Of a stretch of 64,000 nt of DNA, positions 10,761-22,693 are shown one piece after another; within the stretch, counting starts at the first letter, position 1, and each line of letters begins with the position of its first letter. The DNA is from Salvia splendens. Taxonomy: Eukaryota; Streptophyta; Magnoliopsida; Lamiales; Lamiaceae. The notes beneath the pieces were generated by a model. That model did not search any database. It was not told the DNA's origin and was given only the letters and a program-made list of their open reading frames with translations. The position numbers and the translations under genes were made by a program. The stretch covers positions 8,310,501-8,374,500 of the forward strand of contig NC_056034.1 of NCBI RefSeq assembly GCF_004379255.2, read 5' to 3'.

Positions 10761-13700
10761 TTAATCCCTGAAAATAATAACCACCAAGTAAGGAATTAGT
10801 TGCCATTTGAAGAAAGCACGTTGGCTTATAATGAATCACACTACTTTGTTCCCAATGAAAATACCTAATCTAGTATACCAGCTATTCCAGAAATTGAATT
10901 TATAGTCCTTTACAGGTTAAAACTTAAAGCTATAGCTGGCAAATCATCAACTCGATTTTTACACAGAATAGAAGAGGAATGTAACTTGGAAGGTATGCAT
11001 CAAAGAAACCATTTACAAAAATATTCATATCAGGCAGAGCTCACATATATGTGATTTCAATTAGGGAGAAAGCTGGGCCTGTAAAGGGGAAGGTCTGATG
11101 ATATTAGAAAACCACAAAGCACATTGCACGATTGCAGTGACAAGAAAAGATATGACGGAAGATTAATCTATAAAGCTCCCAACAAAGGTAGACAAGCAAG
11201 CCATTACATATGCAAATAGCTCACAGAAACAAGAAAAAGCAAGGGTTATATCCAAGATTCCAAGGTTGGAGAAACTAAATATAAGAGAATATAAATCTAA
11301 AAACAGACTTTGGGTGTAATAGCATGTGCCCCTGTTGCATTCAGTGCATAATGCAGATTTAGTGAAGGCCCTATACTCAGATGCCAATACAACCACTAAT
11401 AATTGTAATCACAATCTGGCTCTATTCGGCATAATCTGTTCTAACCTCCTGGTTAATTTCTAGATCCACCACTGATAAAGTGTGCTAAAAAAATACATAT
11501 TAGGTGTTCGTAATCACTTTCAAGCTTCCTGATAAACAAACTACTCCCTCTGTCCCATTAGAAATGAAACGTTTTCCTTTTTGGTCTGTCCCATTAAAAA
11601 TGAAACGTTTCTAAAAATGGAAACAATACTCTCTCTACGTTTTCTTCTCTCTTACTTTACTCTCTCTTCACTAACTCACAAAACAACACTACATAAAATC
11701 CCGTGCCGAAAAGCAAATGTTGCATATTTAATGGGACGGAGGGAGTACTAGGTTTCTCAGCCAACGGACTCTCTCATACCAAGAATTAGGGACCAATCAA
11801 TGACAATTTTGCTTAAGATCACAATGTAGTCTGGTTCATTACATGAAATTGGCTTGCAGAATCCAGATGTAAATACCCAATGATGCCATGCATATCTTAA
11901 CATTTGCTTCTTAAATGAAGCACTATCATCCTTCACCAATAATAACATACAGAGTATAACAAACTTTGAATAATGCACTCAGTAAACTAGACGGTATTTG
12001 GTAAGACTAAGGGGGTGTTAGGCTAAGCTTATAAGCTCCTTAAAACAAATTATAACCAGTAAAAATAAGCTCCCCAAAAAATAAGTTTCAACAATTCCAT
12101 CATATTTTTTCATAATCTTATAAGCAACATTCAATTTACAAAATAACACGACTATAATTTGTTCTCACCAACATATACCCTTCCAATTTCCTATATCATT
12201 AATCTTCTCTCTCTAACTAAGAGTTCCTTTCTCCAGCTTATAAGCTCAACTATCCAAAGTATTCAATACTTACAAGCTCTCGAGACCTTAAAACTCATAA
12301 GCCCTCTAATGTCTAAAATAAGCTTAGCCAAACACCCTCTAAGGCAAGTGGATAGATCAAACCACAACAATAAGACAAGAAGATTTCTCCAATAGAGATC
12401 CTCAATCAGATAGAGAACAAATTTCAAATCATGTATAGAAGCTAGAGCAATGATGTCAATTAAGTAGTAGAATAGTAAGTTTATTGTTCCACATTGGTTA
12501 TAGTGGTGGCTTAACAGTTAACACAACTAATAATTGATTGTGCATTCAAGTATAGTATTGTCAGTTTAATATTACTCTTGGGAACAAGATAATACACCAA
12601 TGGGAAGTCAGAATTGTTAAGAAATAATTGAACCTCGAGTCACTCTGCCACTCAAAGGGATCACTACTCTTATAGTACAAGTTAGCAAGCAAACAAGATG
12701 ACTCGACTCTCTGTACTAAACTATAACTTAAGTGATACGCAAGACATAAATGGTTGCAATAGTTGCTACAAAGCTAATAGACTTTTGTACTAAGCTCTGA
12801 TTTAAACCTTAACACATGCATATTTCTTTATTAAAGACATAAATAACATGTTGAACCAGAAATGAGTATTGTACCAGTATTTGATCAATCCATCCCAGCC
12901 ACAGGTAGCAACTTTACTTTGTTCCAGCGGATGCCATGCAGCACCAATACAAACTCCATCGTGGCACTTGAGAGTTCTAAATACTTTGCAACTCTTCCAA
13001 TCCCAAAACCAGCATCTACCCTCACCGTCTCCAGACATGACAAACCGTCCATCAGGTGAAAAGTTAACCTGACAAGCATACCCAGCCACAATATGCCCAG
13101 CAAATCTCTTCTTCTTATTGAGCTGGAATCTCTCCCTTGTACTGTATATAAGTATCTGATTATCCAAGCTCTGGCAGGCCAGCCAATTGGAATTCGGATG
13201 CAAAGAAATCGAGGGCATTGAGTGCATATGGGGTTCGCTAATATACTTGATCACCACAGGGATCCCAAACTCCCATACACGCAGTGACTTGTCATCACTT
13301 GAAGTAACAAACCTCCTATTGTTATCCACAAAAGTAATTGTATTCACTGCCCCTAGATGCTGATCATACTCCTGTGTGATCTGCCCGCTGTTTATATCCC
13401 ACTGAACAATCTTCTTATCACTCATTCCTGCAAGCAAAACATTCTGCTTATCCTCATCCGGGTTAAGCCTCACTACATACGGAATTTTGCCAGTTGAAAA
13501 GGTCGATATCACTTGCCCCGTCTCAGTATCCCAATACTTGATATTCTTATCATAACCAGCACTCAAAAACTTGGACCCATCATTATTAAACCATATATCT
13601 CGCACAGCCTTACCATGCCCCATGTAGGTTCTCATACATTTCCCGGAATTGAAAACGTCCCAAATTTTGACCTTTGTGTCCATCCCAGCAGACAATATCA

Positions 13701-14622
13701 AGTGACCATGATTGGGGAAGAACCTAATAGCTGAAACCCCCTTGGTATGTCCACTCCAAGTATGCACTAATCTCTTGGGTATATAACAATGATTGTTACT
13801 TGCTTTGGCATCCTTAGGAGGCGCAATCCACGACCGTCCTTGATAATCTTTGTCCTCGTTCCCATGGAACGTAGACTTGTCAACATGTGCTTCTCCTTTC
13901 TCCCTCTCACCTCCCTCCTTCTCTCCCTTCTTCTTGGCGTGCTCTTCAGCATATTTCTTCTGCTCCTCGGTCAGCTCTCCCTGCACCCAATCCCTTTTCC
14001 CCGCCCATGGACTCTTCCTGTTCCTCATCAACCAGGTATCCGTAGAAGGATTCTCCAGCTCCGTCGAATCCACCTCACCGCTTTCCTCATTCTCTTTCAG
14101 CATCTCCTTCTTCTTCTCCAATTTCCTCTTCTTCTGCTCGTGCTGCGGAATATTATACACCGAAATCCCGTCGTTGGTCTTAAACCCTTCCACATCACCA
14201 ACGTAATTGTTCTCCGATGGATCTGCCGCGTACCCGAACTTGTAGAAAGTATTGTACTGCTCGTCAAACACAAACGGCTCGATATTCGCATTCTCCACAA
14301 ACCCTAGCTTGTGATTGCGGAGGCCCTGCGCTAGGCCATCCTTGGCGTACGGATGAGAGGGGCCGACGATTGGAGCCCACAGCTGGTCGTAGGTGGGGTT
14401 GAAGGAGACGAGGTGCTGGGTCGGGTCTATTGGCTTCTGCGCCTGAAACTGGGCCTTCCCGGCTACGGTAAGTGAGAGCATTGTATCGTCGACTTTAGGG
14501 GCGGCGGATTTGGCCGGAATAGCCCGCACCGGGGACGAATCGGGAGATGGGTCGGGTTCAGATGCCGGCGATAAAGTGTCATCTTCCATGTGGGTATCTT
14601 TGTATGATTGCAGTAGATCCAT
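10761..14622 (-). CDS. PRP17: Pre-mRNA-splicing factor PRP17/CDC40 (WD40 protein)
   Basis: A spliceosomal WD40 protein acting at the second catalytic step of splicing in the nucleus. The main exon is 14622..12875. It ends AAATACTG|GTACAA within the codon for the last Trp of GLIKYW. Reading on without splicing adds 22 unrelated residues. The best acceptor is TTATTATTTTCAG|GGATTAA at 10768, giving exon 2 at 10767..10761. That completes Trp, adds Asp and stops, so the protein ends KYWD as in the family. Total 584 aa, close to animal and plant homologues (about 570-580). The N-terminal 120 residues contain the conserved [14 protein letters not shown] block. A charged, Lys/Glu-rich linker spans about 170-270. 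Seven WD40 repeats run from about 286 to the end ([38 protein letters not shown]). Several long plus-strand ORFs across the gene are antisense shadows. Confidence 0.93.
11544..11745. mobile_element. Stowaway-type MITE inside the PRP17 intron
   Basis: Starts CTCCCTCTGTCCC and ends GGGACGGAGGGAG, flanked by TA at 11542-11543 and 11746-11747. Confidence 0.85.
12011..12340. mobile_element. MITE with GGGTGTTNGGCTAAGCTTAT termini inside the PRP17 intron
   Basis: The left end GGGGGTGTTAGGCTAAGCTT is mirrored by a right end that reads AGAGGGTGTTTGGCTAAGC on the other strand. The interior is AT-rich and non-coding. The terminal sequence resembles hAT-type MITEs, but no clean 8-bp duplication could be fixed. 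Confidence 0.6.
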
Positions 14623-16321
14623 TAGGGTTTAGTGAAATCGGAGAGAAATAGTGAGGGGAAGATATAGAAATAGGGCTTTGTGAAACAAGCTCGGAAGAGA
14701 GAAGTTCTTCCGATGAAAATAGATGGGGCTAGATTGGTTAATAAAATTGGGGGAAGTCCAGAGATGTAATCAAAAAGAAACTGGGGAAGATAGTTGATGA
14801 CGGCTAGTTTTACAATTTCTAGGGTTTAAAAAAAGGAAGCTTATGTAATTCGGGTTTTTAGTTTTATTTTGGGTGATTATATAATGTATACACAATATAC
14901 AATTGAAAAATTAATAAGTTAACATAATTATACAAAATATTTTATTCCGATACTCTCGTTGTCCCCTAAAAATATAAACTTGTGAAACGATATAGCTTTT
15001 AATGCAAAATTGAGAAAATAAAAGAAAAATAGAAAGAAAATTGTAGTATTAGTGAAAACCGAGTCTCACCTCATAAGAAATAAAGAAATTTCCTTGAATA
15101 GAAAATTTCTATTTTTAGGGACAAATAAAAAGAATTCTATTTTGAAGGGACGGAGTTTAACATCCTTTTTGGCCTATGTATCGCATATGAGTCATTGCCA
15201 ACGTGACATTTGGGCCAGCGACTAAATTACCGTAAAATGGGATAATACAATTACCATATACAGAATTTACGGTACAATCGATTCATGTTGGTAAAAAGTT
15301 CGAGTTAGCATAAACAGATTACTCCTACAAAATATTTCATCTAGTCTCAATATTATACGTTCCGTCATCAGCCATTTGATCATGTCAACTTTTGCCTATC
15401 TGTTATCTGAGTCCTCGACTTAAATAGCAAAATTACTAATATAACACCTTCCTCAATTTTTTGCTATTATACTCTATCCGTCCATAAAAATAGTCACATT
15501 TGTGGACGGTATAGTTTAAAAAAAATTGGTAAAGTAAGAAGAAGTGAGAAAGAAAAAAAATAGGTAAAGTAAAAAAATAGGTAAAGTAAAAAAATAGTCT
15601 GCGCTATAACATATCAGCATTATACCACTGGACTATTTGCTATTTTGGGGGTATACTCGTACCCCTTGTTCTTAACTAGATCCGCCACTGACCGGAACCG
15701 AACCGATCCCCGAATAGGTAGTTCCCCAATAATGGACTTTTTAAGTTCAGTTCTCGAATAATCGAATAACTGAAAACCATTTACCCAATCTTACTTATAG
15801 AATAACATCTCTTGCCTCAAAAGTTGGGAAACTTGTGAATGAAATCTAAGAAGAAAATAAAAAGATAAACATGAGAAAAATCAATAAATTCATAACCTTA
15901 ATTTCCTAAATTGAGAGAATGAGATTATGTTAACCGTTCTTTTGCCATATACGTTGATGAAACAGATGTCATGTCAGCAAAATTTGTCAAACTCCATCTA
16001 ACGGATTGTATCATAAATGGTGATTATCTTGTACTACGATGAAATAATGATACTACTATAATTTTTGTATAAATGGTGATTATCTTGTTTTTAAGTAATG
16101 TAGGCAAAACTGACGCAGTCAAATGTCCAGTGATGCAATGTAATTGTAAATACCATGATATCTAATGAAACATAGTACTACTGTGTTAAGGGGCTGAAAA
16201 ACAAATCACAAATTAGGTAGGGGGGGTGGGGGGCTGAAGGAGCCCAAGTCTGAAACTCGTATCGGCTTTTTTATTGTAATTTCCACATCTTTTGCTTAAT
16301 TGATTGTTGCCGAGTTATGAT
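14623..16321. other. PRP17 promoter side and AT-rich spacer with degenerate repeats
   Basis: The PRP17 5' UTR and promoter lie just above 14622. Further right, 14952-15157 looks like a worn Stowaway MITE (GTTGTCCCCTAAAAATA facing TATTTTTAGGGACA, and a final GGGACGGAG). A single Stowaway-like end (CTATCCGTCCATAAAAATAG) occurs at about 15474. No gene is seen. Confidence 0.45.
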
Positions 16322-16596
16322 TATTGGAAGAGATAACAAAGTTGGTCAGGCCGCTGCATACCAAGTTGATCAAGCTGTTGGTCAAGTCGTTGCATGTCAA
16401 GTTGATCAAGCTGGAAGAGATAATAAAGTTGGTCAAGCCGCTGCATGCCAAGTTGATCAAGCTGTCGATCAAGCCGCAGCATGACGAGTTGATCAAGCTG
16501 CAGCTTGCAATGCTGAGATTACGTGTGATAAACAAGTAATCAACTCCAGACGATACAAGGCGACAGAAAAGATAAAAGAGACGACAAAGGCTGTTG
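16322..16596 (+). repeat. Left LTR of the outer copia element, first part
   Basis: Carries imperfect tandem copies of a 28-bp unit containing GCATGCCAAGTTGATCAAGC. It is broken at 16596 by the inner element and resumes at 21556. Confidence 0.85.
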
Positions 16597-17095
16597 TGTA
16601 GGAAAACACATGTGATAATTTCAAAAGGCTAGGCCTTTGGCTTTTCACATGGTGTAACCTTTATGAGGTGCCCTTATTACAAGACCTTTCACTTGTGTTT
16701 CCTAGCCTATAAATAGGCTTGTTTTGAGGAGAAGAAGACACAACAAAAACAAATCTTCTCTCTACATCACTTAAGCATTCTAGTGGGCATTCTAGGAGCA
16801 TTGTCTAGCTCGGTTCTCGCCTCCAATTCAAGTTCGCCGGAGCCTACGAGTTTGAGGTGCTTCAACTCGATAGGAGGAAAGTCGTTTCATCTTTGGGAAC
16901 ATTACGCCAATCCGTGAGCACTAGCGGGGCCGTATTTCGTCTTGCGGAGAGAGGGATACCTCGACTCGACTTGAAGAATACTATAGTTTGCATCTCTTTA
17001 CTTTCGTTGTAATTTATTTGTTACATTTACCTTCCAACTTTGTGTTCTTTGTAATAGCAAGGGTTGCCAGTGTAAAGGCCATTATATTTCCAACA
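16597..17095 (+). repeat. 5' LTR of the inner copia element
   Basis: 499 bp, TG...CA. A TATA box CCTATAAATAGG lies at about 16706-16717 and probably marks the U3/R promoter. Confidence 0.93.
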
Positions 17096-17130
17096 ATCGC
17101 AAGACGAAATATTGTACTCTTGTTGAATTC

Positions 17131-20100
17131 ATGTCGACCGATGCCGGAGGAAACATGAAATTCAAAGCTGGAATAAAGCAACGAACGGTCGCAATGTCGA
17201 TGCGCTATGGAGTGGTTAATTCCTTGAGATCTATTCTCTTGAGAATGATGTTTATCGTTTGTCATTTGACAAGCAAGACCAATTTAGATTTGGTAGTAGT
17301 AATTGGGATGCATGGGTTGATGAATATGCCAATGCACATTTGGTTCAATATAATTGTGTACTTATTGTTGGAAACAATACTGTACAAATTATTTGAACGT
17401 GTTGTTATAAACAACAAAGATCACGAGGTGATCGCAATGGTCTCCGACGTGGACCATGGTAATAATCCAAATGAATGGTTTGTTGATACGGGTGCCACAT
17501 GTCATGTGTGCTCAGAGAGAAGCGTTTTTTCTACTTACAAATCTGTTGGAGGTAGAAAAGTACGTATGGGAAACCAAGCCTCTTCCGAGGTGGTTGGTGT
17601 GGGAAATGTGTTCCTAAAATTAGGATCCGGAAAGGTTCTTACCCTCAAGGATGTGCTGCATGTCCCAGACATCCGAAATAATTTGGTGTCAGGCTCACTT
17701 CTAGTAAATCATGGATTTTCACTAGAATTTGAGTGTGAAAATGTTATATTAACCAAGTATGAAAAGTTCATAGGTGAAGGTCACCTAGTGAATGGGCTTT
17801 TTGAGCTGAATGTTATGGTCATTCACCGTGGAAAAGGAATAAGCAATAAGGAAAATGACACATCCTCTTATTTGCTTGAAAGCTCTGACTTATGGCACAA
17901 TAGATTGGGACATGTAAATCTAAATGCTATAAAAAGATTAGTAAATCTTAATTTACTAAAAGTAGATAAGTTTAACTCACAAGAAAGATGTGAAGTGTGT
18001 GTTGAAGCCAAAATGGCTAAACTGTCGTTCCATTCGGTAGAGCGAAGCACAAAACCTCTTGAATTGATCCATACAGACGTATGTGATTTGAAATTTGTGC
18101 AAACAAGATGTGGTAAAAAGTACTTCATCACATTTATAGATGATTGCACAAGGTATTGTTACATTTACTTATTAAGAAGTAAAGATGAGGCAATTGAAGC
18201 GTTTAAAGACTTCAAAAATGAAGCCGAAAATCAACTTAATTGTCGAATTAAGTGTGTTCGAAGTGATAGAGGTGGTGAGTATGTAGCTCCGTTTGCAGAA
18301 TTATGTCATGCAAGTGGTATAATTCACCAAACCACAGCTCCATATTCTCCTCAATCAAATGGTGTTGCTGAACGCAAAAATCGAACACTAAAAGAGATGA
18401 TGAATGCTTTGTTGATTAATTCAGGATTACCCAAGAACATGTGGGGGGAGGCTGTGTTAACAGCGAATCATATCCTGAATAAAATTCCACTAAAAAATAG
18501 GGATGTGACTCCTTATGAGTTGTGGAAAGGGAAGAAACCTTCATATTCTTACCTCAAAGTGTGGGGGTGTTTAGCGAAGGTAGAAGTGCCACCTCCGAAA
18601 CAAGTTGCAATAGGCCCTAAAACAGTCGATTGCATCTTTATTGGCCATGCACTTAATAGTAGTGCCTATCGTTTCCTAGTCCATAGGTCAGCTCTGCCTG
18701 GCGTGGCTGAAGGAACAACGATTGAGTCAAGGAATGCTATATTCTTTGAGAATGTATCCCTTGCAAGAGGCAAGAAGATCGTTCTAGTGAAAGAATGATG
18801 GATGAATCCACTAGTTCTAATCCTCCAAAAAGGACGAGGTCAAGTCCTGAGGATGTTGAACCAAGACGTGGTAAAAGAGTTAAAGTTGCTAAAACATTTG
18901 GTCCTGACTTCATAACTTTTATGTTGGATGACGAACCAAAGTCATTGGCGGAAGCTCTGTCTGGCCCAGACGCGGCGTGGTGGCAAGAAGCTATCAACAG
19001 TGAAATTGAATCCATCATGAGAAATAACACCTGGATGTTAGTAGACTTGCCTGAAGGCTGTAAGCCTTTAGGGTGCAAGTGGATTCTGAAAAGGAAATAT
19101 AAGCCTGATGGTACTATAGATAAGTATAAAGCTCGCCTAGTTGTCCAAGGCTTTAAGCAGAAAGAAGGGCATGACTTTTTTTATACCTATTCACCTGTTA
19201 CGAGAATCACTTCCATTCGGGTACTTCTTGCGATTGCTGCTTTGCACAATCTTGATATTCACCAAATGGATGTGAAAACTGCGTTTCTGAATGGTGATCT
19301 GGAAGAATGAATATATATGGAACAACCCGAAGGGTTTGTTGTGCCTGGGCAAGAGCGTAAAGTATACAAACTGGTAAAGTCATTATATGGGTTGAAGCAA
19401 GCACCATTACAATGGCATTTGAAATTTGACAACGTGATGTTGGCAAATGGATTCACCATCAATGAGTGCGATAAGTGTGTTTACATTAAGAACACAGATA
19501 ACAGTTTTGTTATTGTGTGTTTGTATGTTGATGATATGTTGATAATGGGCAGCAATAGTGCCATTATTAACGAGACAAAAAACATGTTGAAAAGAAATTT
19601 CGATATGAAAGATATGGGTCTAGCTGATGTGATTCTTGGAATCAAAATATTGAGGACTAATGAGGGAATTGCCTTAACGCAATCTCATTATGTTGAGAAA
19701 ATGCTTAAGAAATTCAACTCGTTTGATTGTAAGCCAGCAAAGACTCCTTTGGAGCTCAATGTCCATCTGAGCAAGAATATGGGTGATTCTGTTGCTCAAG
19801 AAGAGTATGCAAAGGTCATAGGAAGTTTGATGTTTATCACAAACTGTACTCGACCTGATCTTGCTTGTCCTGTAAACAAGTTGAGCCGATTTACGAGCAA
19901 CCCAAGTAAGGAACATTGGAAAGCTCTGTGTAGAGTTTTGAGATACTTGAAGTATACTCTTAACTTTGGGTTGCATTGCACAAGATATCTCCAAGTACTT
20001 GAAGGGTACTGTGATGCAAATTGGATCTCTGATTCAAAAGACTCATTTTCTACAAGTGGGTATGTGTTCACTGTGGGGGGTGGTGCTGTCTCGTGGAAAT

Positions 20101-20474
20101 CAACGAAACAGACGTGTATTGCTCGTTCCACCATGGAATCTGAGTTTATCGCTTTGGATAAAGCAGGGGAAGAAGCCGAGTGGCCTAGAAACTTCCTAGA
20201 AGATATTCCATGTTGGAAGAAGCCAGTGCCGACAGTAGTGATACACTGTGATAGCCAAACAGCTATAGGTAGAGCACACAGTGGCTTATACAATGGTAAG
20301 TCTCGACATATTCGTCGGCGACATAATACCGTCAGACAATTGATCACAAGTGGTGTTATCACAGTTGACTATGTAAGGTCAGTGGATAACTTAGCGGATC
20401 CGTTAACAAAAGGTTTAAACCGTGATCAAATGCATAAATTGCTAAAAGGAATGGGACTGAAAACCACATCTTAA
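17131..20474 (+). pseudogene. Inner copia pol region: protease, integrase, RT and RNase H, with breaks
   Basis: The first frame (17131..18798) carries the protease motif [12 protein letters not shown] (about residue 116), the pre-integrase block [11 protein letters not shown] with a Cys pair, and an integrase core. It stops at 18796. The second frame (18795..19310) overlaps by a few bases and holds the N-terminal half of the RT ending NGDLEE. An in-frame TGA at 19308 interrupts it. The third part (19317..20474) has the RT palm with YVDDM and RNase H with YCDANW and DSQTAIG. There is no zinc-knuckle gag: only about 350 bp separate the LTR from the protease. This is a mutated and gag-less copy. 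Confidence 0.9.
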
Positions 20475-21056
20475 AAGATGAGTATAGTGGTAACCCAACC
20501 ATACGATTGGAGATCCCATGGGATTGGTTCAATGGGAAAACGAAGCTATACAAATCTAGCTGTAACACTCAGAAGATTTTAATCTTCGCCCATTCTTTAG
20601 AAAGCTTTGAGTGTTGTAACCTGCAGGTGGTAAGAGGTTAAGTCTTTTGACTTTTAATGATTCTTGAAATCTCAAGGAGATGCAGTATGGCAGGATACTC
20701 ATGTAAGAATCACCTATGTAAGTGAGAAGTGAGGCCGCTTCGTGTGTGTGAGTCACTTATGAATTCCAAAGAGTTGTTCCACGGCCGAAACGGACACAAA
20801 CGTGAGAACTGATGGAGTTGAGACAATATTGTGTTAATGCTATTGACTAGACATACACCAAGGAGGAATAGTTCAAGGCATCGCGTCCACTAGTCCGCCG
20901 GTATGTCCGATAGTGTTGACTATGGAAGGTTCAAAACCACAAGTTACCTCTCCAAATACAGTATCGTTTCCTGAGAACTGAGCAAAAGAGTCTGCATACA
21001 TGCATACATGTCTAGTGTTGGTTTGAGCTTGCAGCGCTCTAACCAATGTGGGGGAT

Positions 21057-21555
21057 TGTAGGAAAACACATGTGATAATTTCAAAAGGCTAGGCCTTTGG
21101 CTTTTCACATGGTGTAACCTTTATGAGGTGCCCTTATTACAAGACCTTTCACTTGTGTTTCCTAGCCTATAAATAGGCTTGTTTTGAGGAGAAGAAGCCA
21201 CAACAAAAACAAATCTTCTCTCTACATCACTTAAGCATTCTAGTGGGCATTCTAGGAGCATTGTCTAGCTCGGTTCTCGCCTCCAATTCAAGTTCACCGG
21301 AGCCTACGAGTTTGAGGTGCTTCAACTCGATAGGAGGAAAGTCGTTTCATCTTTGGGGACATTACGCCAATCCGTGAGTACTAGCCGGGGCGTATTTCGT
21401 CTTGCGGAGAGAGGGATACCTCGACTCGACTTGAAGAATACTATAGTTTGCATCTCTTTACTTTCGTTGTAATTTATTTGTTACATTTACCTTCCAGCTT
21501 TGTGTTCTTTGTAATAGCAAGGGTTGCCAGTGTAAAGGCCACTATATTTCCAACA
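21057..21555 (+). repeat. 3' LTR of the inner copia element
   Basis: 499 bp, same ends as the left LTR, with the TATA box at about 21168-21175. Confidence 0.93.
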
Positions 21556-21884
21556 TGCTGCACCAAAAGAACCAATCTGAGAGCTCACACAAGCTACAAC
21601 TGTGATTGAGCCAAGCATGCTAGCTAAGTTGGAGGACCACCGTTGTACTTGGAGAGACGTGTTTCTCAACGGAATGAAGAAGAGAGAGATTTTGCAGAGT
21701 TTGTTAAAGTAGACTAGTACAATGTTCAGAGTTTGTTAAAGTAGATTAGTACAATGTCCTAGAGTGAAGAATATATGTATTGTAACTTGTTACATTCGGT
21801 GTAATGAAAAATGCTGATTTGAGAGCTCTCTCCAAACATAACTCTAGCATGTGTATCTTCATAGCTTTCGCAGCTTCTTTTTCA
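21556..21884 (+). repeat. Left LTR of the outer copia element, second part
   Basis: Resumes with TGCTGCACCAAAAG and ends GCTTCTTTTTCA, directly followed by the primer-binding site. It contains a duplicated GAGTTTGTTAAAGTAGA. Confidence 0.85.
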
Positions 21885-21900
21885 TGGTATCAAAGCAGGA
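21885..21900 (+). other. Primer-binding site of the outer copia element
   Basis: TGGTATCAAAGCAGGA matches the complement of the 3' end of plant initiator tRNA-Met (TGGTATCAGAGC) with one change. Confidence 0.85.
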
Positions 21901-22100
21901 TCTCTCTGATCCTGGCTCTCTTACTCTTGTTTTTTGTTTCCTTTTCTTCACTACTCAAAATAGCAGAAGCCAATGAAACTATTCCAGTGGCAACACTGCC
22001 ACCAATCTTCTCTCAACTACCTCCAATCTCAGTGAAGCTAACTAATGGTAACTTCTTCATGTGGCAGCAACAAGTTGATGTTGATGTGTATGGCTACGGC

Positions 22101-22693
22101 TAGGGGTGGCAAATCGTGCGTGTCGGGTCGTTATCGTGTCGACACGATAACGACACGAACACAATAACAACAAACACGAACACGACCCGTTAAGAAAACC
22201 TCAAACACGAACACGAACACGACCCCCTACCCTCAGACACGAACACGACACGAACCCATTAATGACACGAACCACTTCGGGTCAACACGACACGATAACA
22301 ACACGTACATGAGATGACACGATAACGACTCGATAACAACACGACCTGATAACGGTTAAACCTATTAAAAACATCCAATTGCTAATTAAAAAATCTGATC
22401 TAAACATTAAAACATCAATAATTTCTTAGTAACAAAATCCAGCAAAAATCCAACAAGAATCCAACAAGAATCCAACAAAATTTAACACAAATGAAAATAA
22501 TAAAAATTAATAATATTATAATATTATTTCTTAACGGATAACACGAACCCGACACGAACACGACACGAAATTTTTGTGTCCTTAACAGGTCGACCCGATA
22601 AGGACACGAACCCAATAAGCTCTGACCCAAACCCATTAATTTCATGCCGGTTCGTGTCGTGTTATCGTGTCATGTCAAAAATTGTCAGCCCTA
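22101..22693. mobile_element. hAT-type MITE inserted in the outer gag
   Basis: Begins TAGGGGTGGCAAA and ends TTGTCAGCCCTA, with an exact 8-bp target duplication GCTACGGC at 22093-22100 and 22694-22701, the hallmark of hAT transposition. The interior is rich in ACACGA/TCGTGT repeats that run inward from both ends in inverted orientation. It has no transposase. Confidence 0.92.

Larger units (their letters stand above)
10768..12874 (-). other. Terminal intron of PRP17
   Basis: A 2.1-kb intron between the main exon and the 7-nt coding tail. It carries a Stowaway MITE and a second MITE but no gene of its own. The choice of acceptor is an inference: the 7-nt exon has a good polypyrimidine tract and the expected end, but a poorer alternative (CTCAAG|GGACTAA near 9945) exists. 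Confidence 0.65.
16597..21555 (+). mobile_element. Inner Ty1/copia retrotransposon inserted in the outer LTR
   Basis: Both LTRs are 499 bp (16597..17095 and 21057..21555), begin TGTAGGAAAACAC and end TTTCCAACA, and differ by eight or so substitutions by eye. The target duplication is TGTTG (16592-16596) versus TGCTG (21556-21560), one change. The uninterrupted right-hand LTR of the outer element reads GGCTGCTGCACC at this place, which confirms the insertion point. A polypurine tract GTGGGGGA ends just before 21056. No tRNA-type primer-binding site is recognisable after the left LTR and the gag region is missing, so the copy depends on others for mobility. Confidence 0.93.

Noticed and set aside
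13789..14307. Leu-rich plus-strand ORFs
   Set aside because: Antisense to PRP17 exon 1, whose Lys/Glu codons read as Leu/Phe on the other strand.
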